Positions 53,932 through 63,139 of a stretch of 64,000 nucleotides of DNA are shown here, piece after piece; the stretch's first letter is position 1; every line of letters starts with the position of its first letter. The stretch spans positions 124,001 to 188,000 of the forward strand of contig JAUWGH010000003.1 in assembly GCA_030606485.1 (NCBI GenBank). Direction: 5' to 3'. The notes under the pieces were generated by a model that worked only from the letters and a program-made list of their open reading frames with translations, did no database searches and was not told the DNA's origin. The position numbers and the translations under genes are program-made. The DNA comes from Promethearchaeota archaeon. GTDB lineage: Archaea; Asgardarchaeota; Lokiarchaeia; Sigyniarchaeales; SOKP01.

Positions 53932-54690
53932 ATGTCTGTAAATTTAGAAAAAAAGATTGAATATATAAAAAATGCTTTTAAAAATTTTAAAAATTATATC
54001 GAGTTAGAAGATTTTAAGAATTATCTTTTTTTTACTCTAAATGCTCCAACAGCAGTTATAATTACACCAAATCTGAATTTTGGGAAAAACCCGAATGTAA
54101 CACTTGGGTATGATCCATTCAGAAAGATATATTTCACACTCCTCCAGACAAACTTATTTGTCAATTCTGATATAATTATTTATTATGCAAGCGAACCACT
54201 AACAGATAAATTAATTCTGAAAAAAGATGACAAATTTTTTGATGATTATCTAACAGCAAATGAAAAAGAAATAGCCTTTGCTGGGAGAGAAAAGTTTCTA
54301 TTTATAAAAAAATCAATAGGAATAGAGAATGATAAAGAAAAAAGTAAAATTGAATTTAAAATAAATAATTACTTTAATGAAATGGATAGTTTTATTAGCT
54401 CAACCACTCTTCCTTTCATTTTTCTTTTAGAAGGAAGTACCAATGAAGACCCAGATCTATTATTTACATTTAATCTTAAACCATCTCTAAATTTATCAAA
54501 TAAAATTATATATTATATCGATTGCTTTTTAGATAAAGAGCAAAAATTAAGAAGTATTAATTATATCAAACAAGATGAGAATTTGGAATTAACGTTTATG
54601 CAGGATTTTAAAGATATAGGGCACTCTGAGCTATTTAAATCTACATTTGATTTGTTACTTAAAATCAAATCTTTTAATAGTCCAAGTTAA
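53932..54690 (+). CDS. Hypothetical protein (252 aa)
   Basis: No family is recognised. It is a soluble, mixed alpha/beta protein with many Lys, Phe and Asn. It has one helix at the start (EKKIEYIKNAFKNFKNYI), several strands (AVIITPNLNFG, IYFTLLQTNLFV, IIIYYASE), and a second set near the C-terminus. There is a single cysteine (about residue 199) and no membrane helix. The ATG at 53932 follows GGAAGATC. It lies 86 bp after the DtxR-like gene on the same strand but shows no metal-binding motif. Codon use matches the neighbours. Confidence 0.6.
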   Translation: MSVNLEKKIEYIKNAFKNFKNYIELEDFKNYLFFTLNAPTAVIITPNLNFGKNPNVTLGYDPFRKIYFTLLQTNLFVNSDIIIYYASEPLTDKLILKKDDKFFDDYLTANEKEIAFAGREKFLFIKKSIGIENDKEKSKIEFKINNYFNEMDSFISSTTLPFIFLLEGSTNEDPDLLFTFNLKPSLNLSNKIIYYIDCFLDKEQKLRSINYIKQDENLELTFMQDFKDIGHSELFKSTFDLLLKIKSFNSPS

Positions 54691-54849
54691 TTTTAATTTT
54701 CATCCATTTTTTTAAAAATTTTTTAATATATTAAATTGTTAATGCAGAAATGTTTATGTGTTATTTGTCAGACATGATTTATTCTTTAAAATTAAGAATT
54801 TATTATTAATTTCTAATCCTCTATTAACCAATTAAGGTATATCGACATA

Positions 54850-54888
54850 AATATTTATATTAAATAAGGATTTTAATAATATTTATAT
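54850..54888 (+). repeat. Two direct repeats upstream of the ribbon-helix-helix gene
   Basis: AATATTTATAT occurs at 54850-54860 and again at 54878-54888, 28 bp apart, 42 bp before the regulator's ATG. They may be TATA elements or operators bound by the protein's own product. The low complexity of the region makes chance repeats possible. Confidence 0.35.
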
Positions 54889-54929
54889 CAATTTTATAAC
54901 AATAGTCATTTAATTACAGAGGTATATGA

Positions 54930-55139
54930 ATGAGGATTATAACAATTAACCTTCCACACAGATATTTAGATGCTATTCAATGTTTGATAGAGCTAGGTTA
55001 TTATCCTTCGCGAAGTGAAGCTATAAGAATAGCTCTTCGTGAATTTTTAGGTAGCGAGATAGAAATGTTTTCGAAACTAGAGAAAGGATATTTTGAAAAG
55101 ATTAAAAGATCTCAATTGAAATCGATGATTGAATTATAA
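54930..55139 (+). CDS. Ribbon-helix-helix (CopG-type) transcriptional regulator
   Basis: The 69-residue protein starts with the beta strand MRIITINLPHRYLDAI, then helix (IQCLIELG) and the turn YPSRSEAIRIALREFL. This is the standard RHH pattern, where dimers insert the strand into the DNA major groove. The tail is charged. The target is unknown; repeats in its own promoter hint at self-control. It converges with the gene at 55179. Confidence 0.85.
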   Translation: MRIITINLPHRYLDAIQCLIELGYYPSRSEAIRIALREFLGSEIEMFSKLEKGYFEKIKRSQLKSMIEL

Positions 55140-55178
55140 GAACATCAATATTAATTATCTTTTATTTTATTTTTTATT

Positions 55179-56039
55179 TTATAAGAAGCGCAAAAATTCT
55201 CTTACTTTATTTTTGATTTTTTTTACAATCTTTGGATCATATTTTCTGGCGATATATTCTCTTAATGCGATAAGGCGATCGTTTGAAATTTTCGGTTGCA
55301 TTAGTTCATCTGAAAGTTTGTCAATTAAATCAACATCATAAATAATTTTTACTTGTTTTAGAAGATCGACAATTTTATCCGCTTGATTAAGAAATTTTTC
55401 AATTTCTTTTTTAATAATAATGTTCTGACCTTGAACATCTATTATGTCAAGAGCCTTTTTGACAATTTCCTCTTCAAATTTTAATTTACTACTCCATGGA
55501 CTCTGAATAACAATGCCTGATGGATCAATTAATAGTGATTTATCTTCTGTTAATTCTATCGCATCATAAGTCTTAAATTCAATAGAAGAAATAGTACCTG
55601 TCTTATTTAATTGAGTAGGTTTGAATTTAGGAAATAATTCATTTATAGAGTCTGTTAAATCAGGAATTTCTTTGCGTATTAAAATATATATTGGATAATT
55701 AAAAATATACCCATGAAGGAAATTATATAATATATATGTGCCCCATTTCTTAAGAATATCATTTATTGAAAATTTTGCAATAATATCTTCAGTAAGTTCT
55801 ACGTCTTCCTCCTCAATAGGCATATCGAATTGAAAATCAATTTTTTCATACCCTTTCACTACGGCATTATTATCTAGAAATAGAATAAATGGATGCTTAT
55901 CGCATACTAATCCCTTAGAAACTTGGACTTTTATGTTTCCAAATTTTTTTTGTTGAAATAATGTTTGGGGGAGTTTTATTATTTTTTCGGAAAAACATAC
56001 AGGGCATTTAACTTTAATTTTTTTGTACTGTACAGACAT
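55179..56039 (-). CDS. Hypothetical zinc-binding protein (286 aa)
   Basis: The protein opens MSVQYKKIKVKCPVCFSEK with a CxxC pair (C12, C15). A small beta domain ends in KGLVCDKHPFILFLDNNAVVKGYEKIDF, where a Cys and His may complete a zinc site. Residues 90-195 are a mixed domain (ILYNFLHGYIFNYPIYILIRKE, then TYDAIELTEDKSLLIDP). The C-terminal 90 residues are helical and basic (KIVKKIKNKVREFLRFL). The N-terminal unit recurs, in my recollection, ahead of sensor domains in Asgard proteins, but I cannot verify this. No function is assigned. Confidence 0.6.
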   Translation of the reverse strand: MSVQYKKIKVKCPVCFSEKIIKLPQTLFQQKKFGNIKVQVSKGLVCDKHPFILFLDNNAVVKGYEKIDFQFDMPIEEEDVELTEDIIAKFSINDILKKWGTYILYNFLHGYIFNYPIYILIRKEIPDLTDSINELFPKFKPTQLNKTGTISSIEFKTYDAIELTEDKSLLIDPSGIVIQSPWSSKLKFEEEIVKKALDIIDVQGQNIIIKKEIEKFLNQADKIVDLLKQVKIIYDVDLIDKLSDELMQPKISNDRLIALREYIARKYDPKIVKKIKNKVREFLRFL

Positions 56040-56229
56040 GATTTAGGATTTGTATTTTAAAATAAAATACAATGTATATTAAATTAATAGAATAAATATT
56101 TTTTTATTGATTTTGAAATAAAACTAGTATTATTTCGAATATGAATTTAATCATGAGTATATTTTACTTAATAATTAAAAAGTTAATACATATATAATTA
56201 TTATTTTAGATTAAAATAGAGGTTAAAAA

Positions 56230-57132
56230 TTGAGGTTTGGAATCCAACCAGTTAGTGTTGATAGTGTTATTGGACAAATAAAAGATTCACGAAATATTAC
56301 AAATTCTTTAAAACTTAATTTCACTAAGATTGTTCTAGATGCAGTCAAACGTGGTTATAGACATATTGAAATTAGTCTTGATATGCATTACGTGCTGCCT
56401 GAAGGATTTCAGAAAAAAGATATAGAAAATTTATTAAAAATCAAAGAAGAGCATAATATAACTTATTCAGTGCATCTTCCTCTTTGGTCGATTGAACTGA
56501 GTAGTCCAAATCGTTATATTAGAAAAGGATCTACTGATTGTTTGATAAATGCAGTAAAGATAGTAGAACCTTTAGACCCGGAAGTATATGTTTTACATGC
56601 AACTGGGGCATTAGCAGCAGAATTTTCACGTATAGAAATACCTGAACAATATAAAAAAATTGTAATGAACATATTCACAGATAATGGAGTGAGTGCAATA
56701 AATCGTATGATTAAAGAAACAAATTTAGATCCAAATAAACTTGCCCTCGAAACGATTGAATTCCCTCTTGAAAATACACTTGACCAAATCAAGAAGGTTA
56801 AAGGTGCAAAATTATGTATTGATACGGGACATGTTTTGGCGAAATATCCTGGTGATTACGACTTATTTGAACTCACTAAAAAATATATAGATATTACGAG
56901 CGAATTTCATTTGCATGATGGATATAATTTTCCTAACAGAATAAAAGGAAAAAAAATAGAAGACCATATTGCTTTGGGTGAAGGACAATTACCAATAAAA
57001 TTTTTGAAATTATTATATGAAAAGAATTTTCGAGGACCTATTGTTTTTGAGTTAAATTTTGATCAAGCAAAAAAATCTTTAGAATTTATAAGAAAACACG
57101 TCCCAGAAATAGAAATTGATCTAAATGATTAA
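56230..57132 (+). CDS. Sugar phosphate isomerase/epimerase-like TIM barrel (AP endonuclease 2 family)
   Basis: The protein has 300 residues. The xylose-isomerase-like TIM barrel is seen in the order HIEISLDMHY, VHLPLWSIELSS, VLHATG, LALETIEFP, CIDTGHVLAKYP, EFHLHDGYN and VFELNF. These supply the Glu, His and Asp metal ligands of the barrel. Members are sugar isomerases/epimerases or deoxyribonuclease IV-like. The spacing favours a sugar isomerase. The start is TTG at 56230, giving MRFGIQPVSVDSV, right at the first strand. It is followed by the iron-sulfur protein copy 2 after 228 bp. Confidence 0.8.
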   Translation: MRFGIQPVSVDSVIGQIKDSRNITNSLKLNFTKIVLDAVKRGYRHIEISLDMHYVLPEGFQKKDIENLLKIKEEHNITYSVHLPLWSIELSSPNRYIRKGSTDCLINAVKIVEPLDPEVYVLHATGALAAEFSRIEIPEQYKKIVMNIFTDNGVSAINRMIKETNLDPNKLALETIEFPLENTLDQIKKVKGAKLCIDTGHVLAKYPGDYDLFELTKKYIDITSEFHLHDGYNFPNRIKGKKIEDHIALGEGQLPIKFLKLLYEKNFRGPIVFELNFDQAKKSLEFIRKHVPEIEIDLND

Positions 57133-57360
57133 GAAAAAGAGAATCATTTATTTTAGAAACCTTAAATTTTAAACGTAACGACATATTAATAAAGAAATTT
57201 TTTCTACATTGCCATTTATCATTCTACTATATTTTAGTCTGGAGATATATATCCATTCCATTAATCTTAATAAATAAAGAAAATAATAATAATAAAATCA
57301 TAATAGAGAAATAATAATAAAAATAGAAATCAATACAAAAAAATAAGGTAATTTTTTTAT

Positions 57361-58479
57361 ATGACTATTGAAAATTCTGCTATATATCGAGAATTGCAAA
57401 AACATCTCGATAAAATGCCAATTGGATTTCCACAAACTAAATCTGGTGTGGAATTGCGTGTTTTGAGACACTTTTTTACTCCAGAAGAAGCAGAAATCGC
57501 TATAATGTTGAATTTCATGCCAGAGTCATTGAAGGTTATCTATAGACGTGCAAAAAAGAAGGGGATAACTATTGAGGAATTAGGAAGGATCTTGGATCAG
57601 ATGGTTCAGAAAGGATCAACAAACTTCGGAAAGAAAGTTGATGAAAAGGGAGAGGAAAAATTTTACTCCAATGCACTTTTAGTGGTCGGTATGTTCGAGA
57701 ACCAACTAAATAATCTAACTAAAGAATTTATTGAAGACTTTGAGCAGTACATGGATGAGGAATTTCTTAGAGAATTGAATAAAACACATATTCCCCAATT
57801 ACGCACAATCCCCATTGAACAAAGCATTACACCAGAGCATCATGTTGCAACATATGATGATATAAGAACAATTATTGAAAACGTAGGTGAGCCAATTTCT
57901 GTGGCTATCTGTATTTGTAAACAAGCAAAAGACCTCCTTGGGCAACCTTGTAGTCAAACCGACATGCGTGAAGTCTGTTTCCAATTCCGGACGGTAGCTA
58001 AGATTTTCATGGAGAAGGGGTTAGCACGTGAAGTGACTAAGGATGAAGCCCTTGAAATTTTAGGGAGGGCTGAGGAAGAGGGGTTGGTCCTCCAACCTGG
58101 GAATTCCCAGCGACCTAGTTATCTCTGTTGCTGTTGTGGTTGTTGCTGTGAGATTTTATCAAACCAGAAGAAACTTGAAAAATCAATAGAATTTTTCTCG
58201 ACTAATTATTACGCTGAAGTGAATCCTGAATTATGTACGGGGTGTGAGACATGTTTGGAACGCTGTCAAATGGATGCTTTGACCATTATTGACGATATTT
58301 CTACTGTAAACCTAGATAGTTGTATTGGCTGTGGACTTTGTATCCTTACTTGCCCGTCAGAGGCAATAACGCTTAAAAAAAAAGAGAAAGAGAGAGTTCC
58401 TCCGAAAAGGACGGCTGAAACCTACATGGAAATAATGAACAAGAAAGCGAAAATAGCCAGAGAGGAAAAGAATAGATAA
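57361..58479 (+). CDS. Multi-cysteine 4Fe-4S protein with N-terminal helical domain (copy 2)
   Basis: The protein has 372 residues and the same plan as 18108-19169: N-terminal helical domain beginning LDKMPIGFPQTKSGVELRVL, matching FPLGFPKTPSGIEIKIL of copy 1. It has a central cysteine block (CICKQAKDLLGQPC, then LCCCCGCCCEIL), then two ferredoxin motifs (CTGCETCLERC and CIGCGLCILTCP). An acidic insertion distinguishes it from copy 1. It is more GC-rich than its surroundings. Both copies lie near sugar-related genes (GH2 enzyme; TIM-barrel isomerase). It probably transfers electrons; partner unknown. Confidence 0.8.
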   Translation: MTIENSAIYRELQKHLDKMPIGFPQTKSGVELRVLRHFFTPEEAEIAIMLNFMPESLKVIYRRAKKKGITIEELGRILDQMVQKGSTNFGKKVDEKGEEKFYSNALLVVGMFENQLNNLTKEFIEDFEQYMDEEFLRELNKTHIPQLRTIPIEQSITPEHHVATYDDIRTIIENVGEPISVAICICKQAKDLLGQPCSQTDMREVCFQFRTVAKIFMEKGLAREVTKDEALEILGRAEEEGLVLQPGNSQRPSYLCCCCGCCCEILSNQKKLEKSIEFFSTNYYAEVNPELCTGCETCLERCQMDALTIIDDISTVNLDSCIGCGLCILTCPSEAITLKKKEKERVPPKRTAETYMEIMNKKAKIAREEKNR

Positions 58480-58480
58480 A

Positions 58481-58503
58481 ATTTTTCTTTTTTATTTATT
58501 TTA
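58481..58503 (+). terminator. T tract after iron-sulfur protein copy 2
   Basis: TTTTTCTTTTTTATTTATTTT follows the stop codon directly. It is a plausible archaeal terminator. Confidence 0.4.
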
Positions 58504-58640
58504 TCTATGGGACAGGTAAATTCTTAGACTCAATTCTTAACCTTCTAATTGTTTATAAAAATTTGGTAATTTCTATAAAATTCCAAAATTTATTCCAATC
58601 CTCAATCTTTCCTTTTTTAGAAAGACCAGCCTTAAGGTTA

Positions 58641-58859
58641 TCAGGCTGTGCGCTCGTCGCCGAGTTCAAGACATACTTCATTTGTAACACTTTTTTCATT
58701 ACTTCGGAAGTCTTGAAGGAAGTTATCCCACAATGTTTGAAGAAGTCTTAGAATTGCAACCATTTGCGGTAGGGACTGCCCTTTTTCAATCGAGGCTCTA
58801 TAATATCCTCGACTTGTGAGAGCAACCGCTTGCAAATGGGCGGAAATTCTTCCTTGCAA
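58641..58859 (-). CDS. Hypothetical helical protein (72 aa), GC-richer than surroundings
   Basis: On the minus strand a TTG at 58859 follows AGGAGA with good spacing and opens 72 codons. The product has a basic start (MQGRISAHLQAVALTSRGYY), a hydrophobic helix (LPQMVAILRLLQTLWDNFL) and an acidic end. The codons (CGC, GCC, ACC-type) and base composition differ from the AT-rich neighbours. After the stop, CAGCCT... AGGCTG can form a 6-bp hairpin followed by T residues. No family is recognised. It may be acquired DNA; a structured RNA is the alternative. Confidence 0.5.
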   Translation of the reverse strand: MQGRISAHLQAVALTSRGYYRASIEKGQSLPQMVAILRLLQTLWDNFLQDFRSNEKSVTNEVCLELGDERTA

Positions 58860-59127
58860 TTTAAAACTCTCCTAACAATCTAAATAAAAAAATTAGAAAA
58901 TTTAAATCTACTGAGTGCGATGGATTTTTAATTTCAGATTTACATAAATACGGGAAGGAAACTATCTCTTTTTTTGATTTTTATAAGATTTTATAAATTT
59001 TTATAAATTTTTGATAAACAGTTAAAATAATAAAACACAATGTTCCGATTATTATTTTTTTTTAATATTTTTAGATTTTTCTCTAAAAATTCAAACTTTT
59101 TTATAAGAAAAGAATTAAGATGTTATT

Positions 59128-60636
59128 ATGCGTGGTTCAAAATCAAGATTAAAAGGTATATATTCCATATTATTATTTTTACCATTAATTATATTTTTAA
59201 ATACGGATATTGGTATTTTTATAACAAATCAAGTTTTAATTGCCGCAGAATTTGACTTAGGCGCAAAATTTGTAATTCTTGGATTAATTGCGGGATTATA
59301 TTACATAGTTCTTGCGGTTTTTACATTAATTGCTGGTTATTTTTCAGATATATTTAAGCGAAAATGGCTTTTAATTATTGCAGGTGGAATTTGGGCAGTT
59401 TCAGAAATTTTTACAGCCTTTTCAATCAATATTATTATGTTGAGTATTCTAAGAATAACTGCTGCAATTGGAATTGGAGCAGCAAGCCCAATTTCGATAA
59501 GTCTATTGGCAGATATATTTTCTTCCGAGAAGAGAGGGACTTCATTTGCTTGGTGGAGCCTTGCAACAACTTTAGGGGGACTTCTTGGGGGTGTCTTTTC
59601 ATTAGTAGTTAATGTTATTCCGTATGATTTCCCCGAAAATTGGTCTTTAGTGCAAAAAATCAGTTTTATTAAGTTGAATTACCCAGTAGAAATGACCTAT
59701 TGGCGATTACCTTTTTTATGGGCAGGATTGATTGGGTTTTGCTTAGTGTTTCTTTGTTTTTTAATTAAAGAACCGAAAAGAGCCAGTAAAGAAAGTATAT
59801 TAAAAGAGATATTATCAGACGAGAAAATTGATTATTCTCGCTCTTATCGAATAAAGATAAATGATTTGAAAAAAATTTTTACTAAACGTTCTAATTTCTG
59901 GTTGATTATAAATTTTGTAGATACGATTTTATATGGATTTTTATTAACATTTATCATAACATACATAACGATTGAGGTTGGATTTTCTCTAACAGATATT
60001 ACTTCAATTGTAATGTTATTAGTTTTTCTTTTACCAATCATAATTTCAATGTTTGCTGGACAGTTTTATTTTGCTAGATTAGGTGATAAAAAAGTATCTA
60101 AGGGAGATCCGGCAGGTCGAGTTAAAGTTGCTATTATATGTGGTTTGGCTCATATTCCATTTTTAATCTTTGGCTTTTTATTTTTTCCTAATGTATCGCA
60201 TTTAACTTTTTTTAAGGGTGCTCTAGATCTATCTAATTTGCTGCCACTATTTTTGATAATACTCATAATAATGAGTCTAATAATTGGAGTAGGCATGTTT
60301 TTCGAATTTGGAATAGGTCCCTGTTGGTTTTCCAGTATGGTGGATGTAAATTTACCGGAACATCGAGGTACTGCATATGCTATGGCAGCTATGATGGATG
60401 CAATTGGAAGGGCTTTAGGACCAATAATAGGCGGGTTATTGGTTGACCATTACACAAGTATTGGAGATATCTATCCTTTCGGCACGACTATAGTAATTTC
60501 TATATTATCTTTTGGTATAATTTCGGGGCTCTTATGGATTCCCATCTATAAATATTGCAACCGAGATTTTGCTGAAATTGGAGCAATATTAGAACAGAGG
60601 GCTGAAGAACTTAAAAAACAATTAGTTACAAAGTAA
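59128..60636 (+). CDS. Major facilitator superfamily transporter
   Basis: The protein has 502 residues with 12 hydrophobic helices. The MFS signature loop (AGYFSDIFKRKWLLI) lies between helices 2 and 3, and helix 4 reads RITAAIGIGAASPISISLLADIF, a substrate-pathway motif. Helices 7-12 continue with FEFGIGPCWFSSMV and YAMAAMMDAIGRALGPIIGGLL. A long cytosolic loop separates the halves (about 215-255). It resembles sugar/organic-anion porters of the spinster/ACS type. The ATG at 59128 leads MRGSKSRLKG, a basic cytosolic start. The substrate is unknown. It stands alone. Confidence 0.93.
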   Translation: MRGSKSRLKGIYSILLFLPLIIFLNTDIGIFITNQVLIAAEFDLGAKFVILGLIAGLYYIVLAVFTLIAGYFSDIFKRKWLLIIAGGIWAVSEIFTAFSINIIMLSILRITAAIGIGAASPISISLLADIFSSEKRGTSFAWWSLATTLGGLLGGVFSLVVNVIPYDFPENWSLVQKISFIKLNYPVEMTYWRLPFLWAGLIGFCLVFLCFLIKEPKRASKESILKEILSDEKIDYSRSYRIKINDLKKIFTKRSNFWLIINFVDTILYGFLLTFIITYITIEVGFSLTDITSIVMLLVFLLPIIISMFAGQFYFARLGDKKVSKGDPAGRVKVAIICGLAHIPFLIFGFLFFPNVSHLTFFKGALDLSNLLPLFLIILIIMSLIIGVGMFFEFGIGPCWFSSMVDVNLPEHRGTAYAMAAMMDAIGRALGPIIGGLLVDHYTSIGDIYPFGTTIVISILSFGIISGLLWIPIYKYCNRDFAEIGAILEQRAEELKKQLVTK

Positions 60637-60764
60637 AAATCTTTGAATTTTTTGATAAAATTGAGTAATATCTTAAACCAAAACTCCCAAGATATCGATA
60701 ATTTCCAAAATTAATAATTATAACACGGAATAATAATAAAACCATAAAATTTAGTTATATATTA

Positions 60765-61574
60765 TCAAGTTTCTTTCGAAAAAAAAAATTTATAACAAGT
60801 ACAACATGGAATTCCAATTTTTATTTCATTTTGAAGAATATTGTCAATTTTTTTAGATTTTTTAATTAGAGCAAACAAACTTTCCCTTAATTTTATTAGA
60901 TCAGGGTTTTTACTAAAATAAAACTTTTTTAAATATGAAATATGATTTTCTCTCTTACAAATTGGGCAAATTAAAAATAAATTTAAAAACTTTTTATAAA
61001 ATCCTTTTTTTAAACCTCTTAATCTTTTCTCTAACTTAATAAAACTTGATTCTGAACCAAGGTTTTTAAGAATTTTACTTGCTAATTGGGTTAGTATAAT
61101 TTTTTTTTTGATTCCAATATGAGAGGATAATAGAAAAAAATCTTCAATTTGGTTGTTTTCAACAAAATGATTGATTTTATCATAAAGTTCTTCATAGTTT
61201 ATATCAGATTTATACCCTACTAAAAAGATTGGAATGTTATCGGTATTCTTTTTAATAATTCTTATCCAATAATACAAATTATTGAATAAATCATCTTCTG
61301 AAGCATCAAAAAATAATAAGCACCCTTTAGCACCTCTGAAAAAGTTGGGGTATATTGAACGAAATCTATCGCTACCATTTATATCCCAAATAGTCATTTT
61401 TAAAATATCTTCGTGATCATTTGAACATTTTACAACATTAATTGAAACACCTATAGTTAAAGAAGAGGTGTTATCAAAAGAATTTGAATATGGATCAATA
61501 CTATTAAAAAAATCAAATTTACCAGAATTATATGATCCAACTGCTATAACTTTAGAAATATATAATCCTGGCAT
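60765..61574 (-). CDS. Degenerate Ras/Rab-like small GTPase with C-terminal zinc-binding extension
   Basis: The protein has 269 residues. The G domain (5-175) keeps its order but with changed key residues. The P-loop is GSYNSGKF (13-20) with Phe for Ser/Thr. Switch II is WDINGSDRF (63-71) with Ser where Gln/Ala normally follows Gly. The base motif is GYKSD (120-124) for NKxD. GTP hydrolysis is doubtful. Residues 185-269 add CPIC (C203, C206) and CCTC (C257, C258, C260), likely a zinc ribbon whose halves flank a helix. Start ATG at 61574. No partner gene is adjacent. Confidence 0.7.
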   Translation of the reverse strand: MPGLYISKVIAVGSYNSGKFDFFNSIDPYSNSFDNTSSLTIGVSINVVKCSNDHEDILKMTIWDINGSDRFRSIYPNFFRGAKGCLLFFDASEDDLFNNLYYWIRIIKKNTDNIPIFLVGYKSDINYEELYDKINHFVENNQIEDFFLLSSHIGIKKKIILTQLASKILKNLGSESSFIKLEKRLRGLKKGFYKKFLNLFLICPICKRENHISYLKKFYFSKNPDLIKLRESLFALIKKSKKIDNILQNEIKIGIPCCTCYKFFFSKET

Positions 61575-61828
61575 GTTATATCCACACGAATTAACTTAAA
61601 ACATTTATAATACTTAATCCCAATCAAATTAATAAAAATTTGGTAATATATATTTTCAGATTTTTCAATATTTTTGATTCGAATTAAAAATAACAAATTA
61701 TTAGTTAATTTTTCAACTTTTTTATTAGACAATTAAATTAAATTATAAAGAGCTCTCTGATAAGAAGGACAAATATATAAGAAAAAATATAATTATTTTA
61801 TTGAATTGGATTTAGATATAATTAGAGA

Positions 61829-63139
61829 TTAATAGAATTCTTCTTTTGGAGGTTTAGGTTTAAAAAATCTACGTGATTCAGCATCTCCCATCACATAATT
61901 GGACCCCCCACCGTGTATCATACAGTAGGGATCAAGTAAGCCTATAGGAGCACTATAATGTCTTGTAAAACCACGTCCACCCATTGTTCGAAAACAATGA
62001 ATAGAAGATTCAAAGGCTAATTCTGAAGCGGAAACCTTTAAGCCCATCGTTTGTTGAGCCATCTGTTTAGAGGTTCCTAATTGTGGATTCTGATCCAAAT
62101 TCCTGGCATGATTAATTATTGCTGCGATTAATGGATTTAACTCACGAACGCTTTTAGATATTGGAAATCTCATAATTTGATATTGATGGAGTAATTTTTT
62201 GAACTGTTTGCGTTGCAATGCAAAAGAATATGAATAAAGCAATTTTTTCATAGCATCACCGAGTGCTTCAGCACTTATAATTAATCTTTCTTCAGTTAAT
62301 TGATGAAATGCAATACCTAATCCACTTCCTTGGAGTAAATTCTTTTTAGGTATCCTAACTTCATCGAATATTAGACAGCTAACAAAAGCGTCCTCCATAC
62401 CGAATGTATTTACTCTACTAGCTTTAAAATTTTGTAGTTGCTGTTTTTCAGTATCAACAATAATTGCACCAATTTGTCCCTCATTTATTCTACCGTATAA
62501 TATTAGATAATCACAAATCATACCGTTTGTTATAAAGAGTTTTTTTCCTTTTGCAATGACTTCATCTCCATTTATTTGAAGATTTAATTCCATTCTTACA
62601 ATATCACTGCCAGCATTAAATTCAGTCATTCCGGAGGCGGCAACCGCCCCATCTCTTGCAACAGGAACTAAGAACCTTTCTCTTTGATATTCATTCGCTT
62701 TATAAGCCACAGGATTGCAAAATAAGGTCCCGCCAGATAGACGGCCCATCTCTACGCTCCAATTACCCGCTATATATTCCTCTCTTGTATCTGACCATCC
62801 TCCCCCAGATAAACCATAAGCAATAAGGACGTTTCTCATTATTCTCCCAACTTTATGTTTTTCCGGATTGAGAATGGTACTATAATATTCTTTTTTTGCC
62901 AACTTTTTAATTATTTTAACTATAAGATCTTTTTTTTTATCCTGAGTTGGTTCTTCCACAAAATAATTTAATTCTTCTAAAGCTTTTAAGTCTGTGTAGA
63001 GTTCTTTTTCTAAAAAATCATAAAATTTGGCTAGAAATTCCTTTTCTTGAGAATTTAAGAGTGAACTGTTCAATAAGTCCAATTCTGGAACATATTTTTG
63101 TATTTGAATTTCTTCAAATTCTTTTAATCTTGTATCCAT
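61829..63139 (-). CDS. Acyl-CoA dehydrogenase family protein with altered catalytic region
   Basis: The protein has 436 residues. The family blocks are GMTEFNAGSDI (FAD-binding), KLFITNG, FDEVRIPKKNLL and ERLIISAEALG. The C-terminal motif reads MIHGGGSNYVM where YEGTNEI with catalytic Glu is usual, so the base may be elsewhere or lost. Acyl-CoA dehydrogenases desaturate acyl-CoA at C2-C3 and pass electrons to ETF. It follows the glycyl radical enzyme gene on the same strand with 137 bp between. Start ATG at 63139. Confidence 0.85.
   Translation of the reverse strand: MDTRLKEFEEIQIQKYVPELDLLNSSLLNSQEKEFLAKFYDFLEKELYTDLKALEELNYFVEEPTQDKKKDLIVKIIKKLAKKEYYSTILNPEKHKVGRIMRNVLIAYGLSGGGWSDTREEYIAGNWSVEMGRLSGGTLFCNPVAYKANEYQRERFLVPVARDGAVAASGMTEFNAGSDIVRMELNLQINGDEVIAKGKKLFITNGMICDYLILYGRINEGQIGAIIVDTEKQQLQNFKASRVNTFGMEDAFVSCLIFDEVRIPKKNLLQGSGLGIAFHQLTEERLIISAEALGDAMKKLLYSYSFALQRKQFKKLLHQYQIMRFPISKSVRELNPLIAAIINHARNLDQNPQLGTSKQMAQQTMGLKVSASELAFESSIHCFRTMGGRGFTRHYSAPIGLLDPYCMIHGGGSNYVMGDAESRRFFKPKPPKEEFY

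Noticed and set aside
58900-59030. TTTTATAAA-type tandem repeats before the MFS gene
   Set aside because: The units are short and differ in length, as expected of AT-rich promoter DNA. They are not a CRISPR array or a regular repeat, and I found no CRISPR array anywhere in the window.
59040-59255. 71-codon open frame upstream of the MFS gene
   Set aside because: It overlaps the first 128 bases of the MFS transporter in another frame. The product is a low-complexity run of Phe, Tyr and Lys from AT-rich DNA.
61544-61732. 62-codon open frame before the degenerate GTPase gene
   Set aside because: It overlaps the GTPase start in another frame and has AT-driven composition without a domain. It could be a leader peptide but nothing supports that.
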